Source: Sphingobacterium hotanense
GTDB taxonomy: Bacteria; Bacteroidota; Bacteroidia; Sphingobacteriales; Sphingobacteriaceae
DNA length: 64,000 nucleotides
Direction of reading: 5' to 3'
NCBI RefSeq assembly: GCF_008274825.1
Contig: NZ_CP030848.1
Coordinates: 2,604,001-2,668,000 of the forward strand
Both the position numbers and the translations under genes were made by a program. Under the pieces are notes generated by a model, which made no database searches, was not told the DNA's origin, and saw nothing but the letters and a program-made list of their open reading frames with translations. Below are positions 28,801 to 35,160 of this stretch, piece after piece. Position 1 is the stretch's first letter; every line of letters starts with the position of its first letter.

Positions 28801-29426
28801 TGAAGAAGCAATTGGACGACTACGGCACTATCAACCCGATGGCAAAAGAAGCCTATGACGAAATGTTCGAACGCCATGGCTTTATTGACAAAGAGAAAAC
28901 CGACCTCATGGATGCCAAAGCATCCCTACTGAGCACAATCTCAGAAATCGACCAATCCGCCAACGATAAATTTATGTACGCATTCACGACTGTACGCGAA
29001 AACTTCGTGAAGGTATTCCGCTCGCTGTTCAATGAAGAAGACTCCTGTGATATCGTATTAAGCGACCCTAATAACCCATTGGAATCCGACATTGACATTA
29101 TCGCAAGACCGAAAGGAAAACGTCCTTTATCGATCAATCAGCTCTCAGGTGGTGAGAAAACACTGACCTCCACTGCCTTACTATTTTCGCTATACCTATT
29201 GAAGCCAGCACCGTTCTGTATCTTCGATGAGGTAGATGCTCCTTTAGATGATACGAACATCGATAAATTCAATAATATCATCCGCGAGTTCTCCAACCAA
29301 TCGCAGTTTATTGTGGTATCTCACAACAAACGCACCATCGCAAGCACTGATATTATCTATGGTGTAACCATGGTTGAGCAAGGTGTATCAAGAGTTGTAG
29401 CAGTAGATTTGAGAGATGTGGCGTAG
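25881..29426 (+). CDS. smc: Chromosome segregation protein SMC
   Basis: 1181 residues, full length. N-terminal ATPase half with Walker A [23 protein letters not shown], coiled coil to about residue 500, a hinge domain ([19 protein letters not shown] to about residue 660), a second coiled coil, and the C-terminal half with signature [18 protein letters not shown] and Walker B [13 protein letters not shown]. SMC dimers with ScpA/ScpB organise and segregate the chromosome. No scp genes are in the window. It starts 83 bases after the DUF6882 stop and is followed by repeat DNA, with no terminator seen. Confidence 0.98.
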   Translation: [1181 protein letters not shown]

Positions 29427-29529
29427 TTAGATATTAGATGTAAGATTTTAGATATTAGAGTATAGCGGTTAAGAAAGGAATGATACGTATTGTTTTGAAC
29501 TAGCAATTGAAGGATACGTATTGTTTTGA
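29427..29529. repeat. R1-type repeat DNA forming the left flank of the IS110 element
   Basis: It begins with TTAGATATTAGATGTAAG-type repeats and then has GATACGTATTGTTTTGAAC twice, at 29482-29500 and 29513-29531, 31 bases apart. The second copy abuts the IS110 left end and supplies the left half of its target. Related GAAAGGAAGGAT sequences lie on the other side of the element. Confidence 0.75.
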
Positions 29530-29591
29530 ACCTTTGGTTTAAACAGAGAGTAATTGATGAATAAATACTTAATAGAAGATGTAAGGTATTA

Positions 29592-29752
29592 CCTAACGGA
29601 AGCGTTAGGATGAATAAGGCAGGTTGAACATTATTTTGAAGTAGTCAACGAGGACTTTTCCTGGTATCTGTGCCTACCTTATTCATTGCCTAAGGCCAAA
29701 CTAGAATAGTTTTATTATCAAAGGTACTTCAAAGGTACTAGGTAACGGGCAA
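29592..29752 (+). ncRNA. Predicted IS110 bridge RNA
   Basis: Hairpin CCTAACG-GAAG-CGTTAGG (29592-29609), then a 14-bp stem with one mismatch (29610-29623 with 29673-29686) enclosing a loop, then a second looped stem closed by TTGCC/GGCAA (about 29686-29690 with 29748-29752). First loop: TTGAAC (29624-29629) equals the left target, and TTTTCCTGGT (29656-29665) pairs with ACCAGGAAAG of the right target, nine Watson-Crick pairs plus one G-U. Second loop: CTAGAATA (29701-29708) equals the right element end (30818-30825), and CAAAGGT (29719-29725, again 29730-29736) pairs with ACCTTTG at the left end (29530-29536). The order left target, right target, left donor, right donor is that reported for IS621. 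Exact RNA ends are unknown. Confidence 0.7.
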
Positions 29753-29785
29753 TTTTTCAATCATTTACATTAAAAAGTTTAGATC

Positions 29786-30778
29786 ATGAAAAAAGATCGT
29801 ATTACCTTAGGTGTCGACGTGTCTAAGAAGACATTGGACATCTGCCATTGGGGCACACATGATTTCATTAAGATCGAGAACAACAGTTCGGGATTTAAGC
29901 AATTGGCAAAGTGGATGCGAGGGAAAGGTTTTGTATCAAGCCAAGTCTTCTTTATCATGGAATATACTGGTGGATATGAATACAGATTCCTGCAGTATTG
30001 CGAGTCAAAAGGTCTTTCGTATACACGCAAATCTGGTCTAGAGATCAAGAAGTCGATGGGCATGGTCCGTGGCAAGAGCGATAAGCAAGACTCCTTTAGG
30101 ATTGCCCAGTATGGGGAAGAAAAGGCTTATATGCTCGAACCAAGCGGTAAATTGAATTCTACAATATTTGATCTTAAGCAGCTGATCTCCTTTCGTAAAC
30201 GTCTAGTGAGAGAGATGGCCGGTTACAAAGCGAGCAGCTCTGAGCGCAAGGCGATGTACGGGAAAGACGCAGGGAAGGCGATCCTGAAGGTCAGTAAAAC
30301 AATGATAGATGTTTATAAGAAAGAGATCTACAGAGTAGAACGAGAAATCTTACAGCTCATCGAAAGCGATGAATCGCTCAACAGGAACTATCAGATCCTC
30401 AAAAGCGTCAAAGGGATAGGCCCGGTCAATGCCTGGATGACGATCGTTTATACGGAGAATTTCAAGGCTTTTACCGATCCCCGAAAATACGCTGTCTATG
30501 CCGGTGTGATACCATTTGAGCACACTTCCGGGACCAGTATTCGCGGTCGAAAGCGAGTCTCGCATATGGCCAACAAGGCCATCAAGCAGGAGTTGAACCA
30601 AGCGGCAAAGATTGCCATTACACATGACAAGACGCTCCGAGAATATGCGCAACGGAAGCTCACAACCAAAGCTTACCCGTTGGTCTTGAACAATGTGAAA
30701 TTCAAGCTGATTCTGATCATGTTTTCCTTGATCGGACGACAGGAGATGTATCGGGAAGATTATCATTATGCAGCGTGA
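29786..30778 (+). CDS. IS110-family transposase (DEDD + Ser recombinase)
   Basis: 330 residues, complete. The RuvC-like DEDD set is D11 (GVDVSK), E59 (IMEYTG), D99 and D102 (KSDKQDSF). The C-terminal transposase_20 domain holds IKSVKGIGPVNA (helix-hairpin region) and the catalytic Ser in PFEHTSGTSIRGR (Ser248 probable). The RNA-guided recombinase acts on the predicted bridge RNA made from the sequence just upstream of the ATG. GTG/AUG alternatives were not needed: the ATG at 29786 begins the conserved domain. Confidence 0.95.
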   Translation: MKKDRITLGVDVSKKTLDICHWGTHDFIKIENNSSGFKQLAKWMRGKGFVSSQVFFIMEYTGGYEYRFLQYCESKGLSYTRKSGLEIKKSMGMVRGKSDKQDSFRIAQYGEEKAYMLEPSGKLNSTIFDLKQLISFRKRLVREMAGYKASSSERKAMYGKDAGKAILKVSKTMIDVYKKEIYRVEREILQLIESDESLNRNYQILKSVKGIGPVNAWMTIVYTENFKAFTDPRKYAVYAGVIPFEHTSGTSIRGRKRVSHMANKAIKQELNQAAKIAITHDKTLREYAQRKLTTKAYPLVLNNVKFKLILIMFSLIGRQEMYREDYHYAA

Positions 30779-30824
30779 TAGAAAAAATATTAAAGAAAAT
30801 TTGCATATGTCAAAAACCTAGAAT

Positions 30825-30945
30825 ACCAGGAAAGGAAGGATATAAGGATTTACAGGATTCTGCTCATCTTTACATCCTTCCTTTCCTAGTTCAAAGACAA
30901 CACACTGCTCATTCTAAAATCCTTCCTTTCCCACTTCAGAAAAAA
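30825..30945. repeat. R1-type repeat with 14-bp inverted copies, right flank of the IS110 element
   Basis: AGGAAAGGAAGGAT (30828-30841) is exactly inverted at 30874-30887, and a third, partial copy CCTTCCTTTCC follows at about 30921. The first copy is the right half of the IS110 target. On the minus strand 30874-30897 reads TTTGAACTAGGAAAGG, nearly a complete second target. Confidence 0.7.
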
Positions 30946-31012
30946 AATCTCATATGTTCAAAACAACTCATTTATCTTAAAGAAACATGGCGACCATCTC
31001 TAGCCGCCATCC

Positions 31013-31058
31013 TCTAATGTCTTACGTCTAATGTCTTATGTCTAATGTCTAATGTCTC
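31013..31058. repeat. Short tandem TCTAATGTC-type repeat
   Basis: CTAATGTCTTACGT, CTAATGTCTTATGT, CTAATGT, CTAATGT in succession. It is the complement of the TAGACATTAGA stretches at 14.5-14.9 kb and close to those at 29.43 kb. The whole stretch 30946-31068 has no gene. Confidence 0.7.
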
Positions 31059-31068
31059 ACATTTAAAC

Positions 31069-31251
31069 TTACTTCTTCCGATTCAGCCAGCCGGTCGAGT
31101 TAAAATAGTAGTAGCCATTCAATCCCAGTAAGATCAACAAGCAGACCACGCCGATGATCTTATGGATAACCTCATTCCCAAGAAAAAAATAGATTGAAGT
31201 CAACAGTGCGAAAGCAGAGATCAGCAACAGTTGTATCTTATTGTAACTCAT
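31069..31251 (-). CDS. Small two-helix membrane protein
   Basis: 60 residues from the ATG at 31251: MSYNKIQLLLISAFALLTSI, then a second helix around IIGVVCLLILLGLNGYYYF, ending in a basic tail. Two membrane helices with a short loop containing FLGNEVIHK. No known family was recognised. An upstream TTG three codons earlier is possible, but the ATG is better. It lies just downstream of the outer group II intron on the same strand, so before that insertion it would have followed the HEAT/DUF1080 gene. Confidence 0.65.
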   Translation of the reverse strand: MSYNKIQLLLISAFALLTSIYFFLGNEVIHKIIGVVCLLILLGLNGYYYFNSTGWLNRKK

Positions 31252-31342
31252 AACAAACAATTGGTTTTACGAATTAAATATAACTAATACCCTATACAAT
31301 CGAGTAGGAAGATAGGGATTATTTCCCTATCTGTCCTCTCAC

Positions 31343-31376
31343 ACCACCCGGCATACGGATCCGTACCAAGGCGGTT
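31343..31376 (-). other. Domain V of the outer group II intron
   Basis: On the minus strand ACCGCCTTGGTACGG / CCGTATGCCGGGTGGT form the domain V hairpin, followed by GTGAGAGG and the domain VI stem (AGATAGGG / CCCTATCT), as in bacterial introns with the 3' end CTACTCGAT. Confidence 0.75.
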
Positions 31377-31378
31377 TG

Positions 31379-32701
31379 TTAGAATAACGTCGTTTGATGC
31401 GTTGTTCTCCAGTAGTAGTAGTCTGCAAATCCTTCGTAACCTAATTTAGTAAAGTATGAGTTTGTTAGCGTTGTTTGAACGATAGGGCTTGTCCCTGTCC
31501 GAGTATAGGATTTACGGGTGTTCGCATGTTGGTAGGCAAGCCAGCGTTGGGCTCCCAGTTTCATTAAGTTCCGAATTCGATTACCTGCCGTCTTCCATTG
31601 TTTCCAAAGCAGAACACGCAAGCGTCTTCGCACTAGTTTATCTAGTGCTACCATCACCTTCTTATTCGTTGCTATACGAAAGTAATCCACCCAGCCGTGA
31701 ATAATTTGCCGTAGTTTAGTCAGTCGCTCATGCATAGCAGTAACTGTATTACGTCGAGTATTTTGACGTAACTTCTCTCGGATTCGTTCGATACTCTTTG
31801 CAGAGATACGAATCTGCCAATCTCCTTGAGTTTTGAAGAAACTAAAGCCGAGTAAACTACTTTGGGAAGGTTTGCTTACCTTACTCTTTTCACGGTTCAC
31901 TTTCAGCTTTAGTGTAGATTCGATGTAGCTGGTGATGTTGCGCATAATACGAGTGGCGGATTTATTGCTCTTCGTGTAGATACTACAGTCATCCGCATAG
32001 CGTACAAATCGATGTCCACGGGAACTGAGTTCCGTATCCAGTTCGTTCAGGATGATGTTTGACAAAAGTGGACTTAAAGGACTGCCCTGGGGTGTGCCCT
32101 TGGTTCGCTTTTGTTCAAGACCATGTTCCATAATCCCACAACGAAGGTATTTCCCGATCAGGGCTAGGACTCGACGATCCGTAATCTTCTTGCTCAAAAG
32201 GTGCATCAGTTTGTCGTGGTTCACTTGATCGAAGAATTGTTCCAAATCAAGTTCAACGACCCACGTGTAGCCCAAGTTCAGATACTCTTGCGCTTTACTG
32301 ACGGCCTGATGAGCATTACGATTCGCACGGAAGCCGTAGCTGTTATCGTGAAAATCACCCTCATACTTTAACCCAAGCCATTGGGAAATGCTTTGCTGAA
32401 TAACTCGGTCGATGACCGTGGGGATACCCAGCATACGCTTGCCGCCACTTGCTTTGGGAATCTCAACTTTCCGAACAGCTTGTGGGAGGTAAGTGCCAGA
32501 GAGAATATCCGACCGAAGGGTTTTCCAATTCGTATTGAGGTAGTCACGAAGGTTATCGATCTGCATACCATCAATCCCGCTGGCACCTCCATTAGAGATG
32601 ACACGATCAACTGCGTGTTTGACATTTCGGATGTGTAATATCTCTTCCAGCATAGTATTACTAAAAAAAAATTCCTCAGGCATTGTGTCCATTGGTTGCA
32701 C
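31379..32701 (-). CDS. Group II intron reverse transcriptase/maturase (outer intron)
   Basis: 440 residues. RT domain with SGIDGMQ (RT1), IPKASGGKRMLGIPTVIDRVIQQ (RT2), FHDNSYGFRANRNAH (RT2a/3), VVELDLEQFFDQVNHDKLM, GTPQGSPLSPLLSNI (RT4) and the catalytic FVRYADD (RT5); domain X/maturase near HGWVDYFRIATNKK. There is no HNH endonuclease domain, so it would use replication-linked priming. The start is uncertain: GTG at 32701, or ATG three codons on. The protein would help splice and mobilise the outer intron. Confidence 0.9.
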   Translation of the reverse strand: MQPMDTMPEEFFFSNTMLEEILHIRNVKHAVDRVISNGGASGIDGMQIDNLRDYLNTNWKTLRSDILSGTYLPQAVRKVEIPKASGGKRMLGIPTVIDRVIQQSISQWLGLKYEGDFHDNSYGFRANRNAHQAVSKAQEYLNLGYTWVVELDLEQFFDQVNHDKLMHLLSKKITDRRVLALIGKYLRCGIMEHGLEQKRTKGTPQGSPLSPLLSNIILNELDTELSSRGHRFVRYADDCSIYTKSNKSATRIMRNITSYIESTLKLKVNREKSKVSKPSQSSLLGFSFFKTQGDWQIRISAKSIERIREKLRQNTRRNTVTAMHERLTKLRQIIHGWVDYFRIATNKKVMVALDKLVRRRLRVLLWKQWKTAGNRIRNLMKLGAQRWLAYQHANTRKSYTRTGTSPIVQTTLTNSYFTKLGYEGFADYYYWRTTHQTTLF

Positions 32702-32908
32702 AACTAGGCTAAGCTCCTCTTACATTCTACTATCGGTTTCCGACCTACCCTCATGTAAGCAGTTCTCTTAAGTGGTTCGGCTTTTAGCGCTTCGTCATAA
32801 ACTTCTTGGTTCCTTTGCCATTCTAACATTCAGACCTTCCCCTGTAGAAAATAGAGAAACAGGGTACTAGTCGAGTAGATAAGGACATTTCAGTCCAAAC
32901 CTCTCACA

Positions 32909-32942
32909 GAACCGTGCGTAAAGATCTCCCTTTACACGGCTC
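32909..32942 (-). other. Domain V of the inner group II intron
   Basis: Minus strand GAGCCGTGTAAAGGGAG / ATCTTTACGCACGGTTC is a typical domain V with the GAGC...GTTC closing stem, followed by TGTGAGAGG and domain VI. Confidence 0.8.
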
Positions 32943-32945
32943 TTA

Positions 32946-34193
32946 TTATCCAACCGACAACTTTATCCCTATATACCAGTGTTCAAACAGATGCGGACTT
33001 CTTTCGGAAATCTCTGACATCCATTTTATGGCTCTGACTTTTCGGTTCCGTAGCCTTTTATATTTCCGCATAGCCCATCTTACCAGTAACCTGTTCATGT
33101 GCTGAAGTACTTTGTGTAGCTCTGTTTTGTAGAAAGCTCCGTAGTAATTGATCCATCCTCTGAGGACTGGATTTATATACCGGGACAACGTTTCTAAGTC
33201 ACTGCCTCCTCTTCTGTGCAATTGCCATGTCCGCATCTTTTCTCGTATGGAAACTTTAGCTTTATTGCTGACTGCAGGAAGAAAACTGGTAAAGTTCAAT
33301 CCCTGTTTGGTCTGAGCTTTTCGTCTTTTGAACGTATACCCTAGAAAGTCGAAGGCAATTATGGGATAGGATTTCTGTCGTTCTTTTCTGCCACAATACA
33401 CGATCTTGGTTTTCTCTGGATGCAGTTCAAGTCCACAGGCTTTTAGTCTGTGTTCTAATGCTTTCTTCAGTTCCACTGTTTGTATTTCTGTTTTACAGTG
33501 TATCACACTATCATCAGCATATCGTTCAAACGGACAGTCCGGATAGTTAATTCGTAACCATTCATCCATACAGTAGTGTAAAAAGAGGTTAGCGAGCAGC
33601 GGACTGATAACTGCTCCTTGCGGCGTCCCTTTTGATCTCTCTGTAAGAATCCCATTGGATTGCTGTACCGGTGTTTTAAGCCACCTTTCAATATACAGCA
33701 AGATCCATGGGCAATCTGTGTGCTTACGAACTGCTCTCATAAGCAGCTCGTGTGGTATGTTGTCGAAGAAACCTTTGATATCAAGATCCAGAACCCAATC
33801 ATACTTCCAACATCGCTCTCTAGCTGTTCCCACCGCCTCCTTTGCACTTTTGTTGGGGCGATAGCCATAAGAGTCCTTATGAAATATCTTATCCAACTTT
33901 GGTTCCAGAAACAGTGTGACCACCGTTTGAGCAATGCGATCTGTTATCGTGGGTACTCCAAGTGGACGTGTCCCCCCTCCTTTCTTGGGAATTTCTACTA
34001 GTAGAACTGGCATGGGCATATAGCTGCCAGAACTCATCCGATTCCATAGTCGATAGAGGTGTTTCCAGCTATCTGCTTTGAAATCCTCTAAGCTCATGCC
34101 ATCTACTCCAGCACTACCACGGTTTTGTTGTACCCGCTGGTAGGCTTCCAGTACTATGGACTGAGAAATAATAAATGGTTTTGTCTTAATCAT
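32946..34193 (-). CDS. Group II intron reverse transcriptase/maturase (inner intron)
   Basis: 415 residues from the ATG at 34193, which has AGGAGG 7 bases upstream on the minus strand; a GTG 20 codons earlier is possible but less likely. RT motifs: GSAGVDGMS, IPKKGGGTRPLGVPTITDRIAQT, FHKDSYGYRPNKSA, VLDLDIKGFFDNIPH, GTPQGAVISPLLANL and the catalytic FERYADD; maturase segment RGWINYYGAFYKT. No endonuclease domain. It differs clearly in sequence from the outer intron's enzyme, so the two introns come from different lineages rather than one copying into itself. Confidence 0.92.
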   Translation of the reverse strand: MIKTKPFIISQSIVLEAYQRVQQNRGSAGVDGMSLEDFKADSWKHLYRLWNRMSSGSYMPMPVLLVEIPKKGGGTRPLGVPTITDRIAQTVVTLFLEPKLDKIFHKDSYGYRPNKSAKEAVGTARERCWKYDWVLDLDIKGFFDNIPHELLMRAVRKHTDCPWILLYIERWLKTPVQQSNGILTERSKGTPQGAVISPLLANLFLHYCMDEWLRINYPDCPFERYADDSVIHCKTEIQTVELKKALEHRLKACGLELHPEKTKIVYCGRKERQKSYPIIAFDFLGYTFKRRKAQTKQGLNFTSFLPAVSNKAKVSIREKMRTWQLHRRGGSDLETLSRYINPVLRGWINYYGAFYKTELHKVLQHMNRLLVRWAMRKYKRLRNRKVRAIKWMSEISERSPHLFEHWYIGIKLSVG

Positions 34194-35112
34194 TCCTGTA
34201 CCTCCTATGGTTTGTACCATAGTTTTCTTTGTGATAAGAACTGGATAATACACCCCCTTCGCTCCATCTCCATTACAGAGACTTCATCACTACTACGAGA
34301 TGTTCCGCCCGTGTGCTTCGCATCGGTACTTTTGCTCTTGTGGGGCTACCACTTGAGGGTTTCCCTTAACATCGAAACGACACGTTCTCACGTTCCGCCT
34401 AAATGCCTATAATAGCTTCACGCCATCTTTACGCCGGATATCACGGAAGCAGTAATCAGGTTTCCCTTCCGTTTGTCCCAGAGCAAGGTCAAGACTCTGG
34501 TTTCGATATCATCTATTCAGCTTTCGACGCTTCATCGATGGTTCTCTTTCGTTCGTCTCTCTATTACATACCTGACATCTTTAACTATGCCTTTTCCTTT
34601 ATCGCTTCTCACCAGATCTCTTTAACCCAGCAACATAAAGGTGGTTTGAAGCCTGCGCCTGAACGTCGACTTCGAGGGGCCTACCCTCATCATTTAAACA
34701 GCACCAAAGCAATATCATGCTTTGTTCGTGACACACTGTCCTCTGCTGACTTCTGACTAAAGCATACTAGCATCATTATTCTGCTATATGTTTCTTCGCG
34801 GGCATTCGCGTATACCTTTGACAGAGTTTAGTCAGATCTCCCCAGGTAAGAACAATAACTTTCACCTCATATATCCGCTACATTTACCATAGTGTTTCCG
34901 TACAGTTTGGGGCTTTGGCTTGTTTTGCAGCCTCACCCAACACTTGCGGCCTTGTATGTAGTTTCTGTTCGTCGGACCGAGGTTTTGCCTCAGACTTCCT
35001 TCAGATTCCACCTCGCGGTGGACACCCTTGTCCTAAGCTAACACTTCCCACTGCAAAGGCGTGTTCGGGACTTACACCCTAGAGTTATTGCACATGCTGG
35101 GCACACAAAACA

Positions 35113-35138
35113 AAGAGGCGGTTTTTCAACCGCCTCTT
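35113..35138 (-). terminator. Terminator of the HEAT/DUF1080 gene, 5' exon of the outer intron
   Basis: On the minus strand AAGAGGCGGTT (35138-35128) pairs with AACCGCCTCTT (35123-35113), 4-nt loop, then TGTTTT and the intron 5' end at 35106. Confidence 0.88.
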
Positions 35139-35160
35139 CTGTAAATAAAGCCTAATTTAC

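Larger units (their letters stand above)
29530..30824 (+). mobile_element. IS110-family element with predicted bridge RNA, boundaries inferred
   Basis: 1295 bp. Boundaries were set by the shared core AC (29530-29531 on the left, 30825-30826 on the right) and by comparing both flanks with the R1 repeat, which gives an empty site GTTTTGAAC-CAGGAAAGG. The non-coding left part is 256 nt and the right part about 46 nt, as in IS621-like members. Because ACC is shared at both joints, the cut could be placed one base further right. The transposase is intact. Confidence 0.72.
32870..34736 (-). mobile_element. Inner group II intron, nested in the outer one
   Basis: On the minus strand: 5' end GTGTGTCACGAAC at 34736, leader with structured domains to 34194, RT gene, domain V at 32942-32909, domain VI and 3' end CTACTCGAC at 32870; 1867 nt. 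Its sizes (543 nt leader, 76 nt tail) parallel the outer intron (538 and 80 nt). Flanking outer-intron sequence joins as GCAGAGGACA-TAGTACC, the conserved segment of such introns as I remember them. Confidence 0.75.
31299..35106 (-). mobile_element. Outer group II intron of a twintron
   Basis: Read on the minus strand: 5' end GTGTGCCCAGC at 35106, segments typical of domain I (CTAGGGTGTAAGTCCC, GGAATCTGAAGGAAG), interruption by the inner intron after ...CAGCAGAGGACA (34737), continuation TAGTACCC (32869), RT gene, domain V (31343-31376), domain VI and 3' end CTACTCGAT (31299). Removing the inner intron leaves 1941 nt, a normal size. EBS1 AAAACAA (34926-34920) pairs 7/7 with IBS1 TTGTTTT directly before the 5' end, and GAGGTGG may be EBS2 for CCGCCTC. 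Confidence 0.75.

Noticed and set aside
30775..31017. 80-residue open frame after the IS110 transposase
   Set aside because: It spans the element's right end and R1 inverted repeats, with a low-complexity product and no start signal; chance frame in repeat DNA.
34737..34740. The two reverse-transcriptase genes as separate, adjacent introns
   Set aside because: The 5' part of the outer intron lies upstream of the inner one and its continuation lies after it, which fits nesting, not tandem order.
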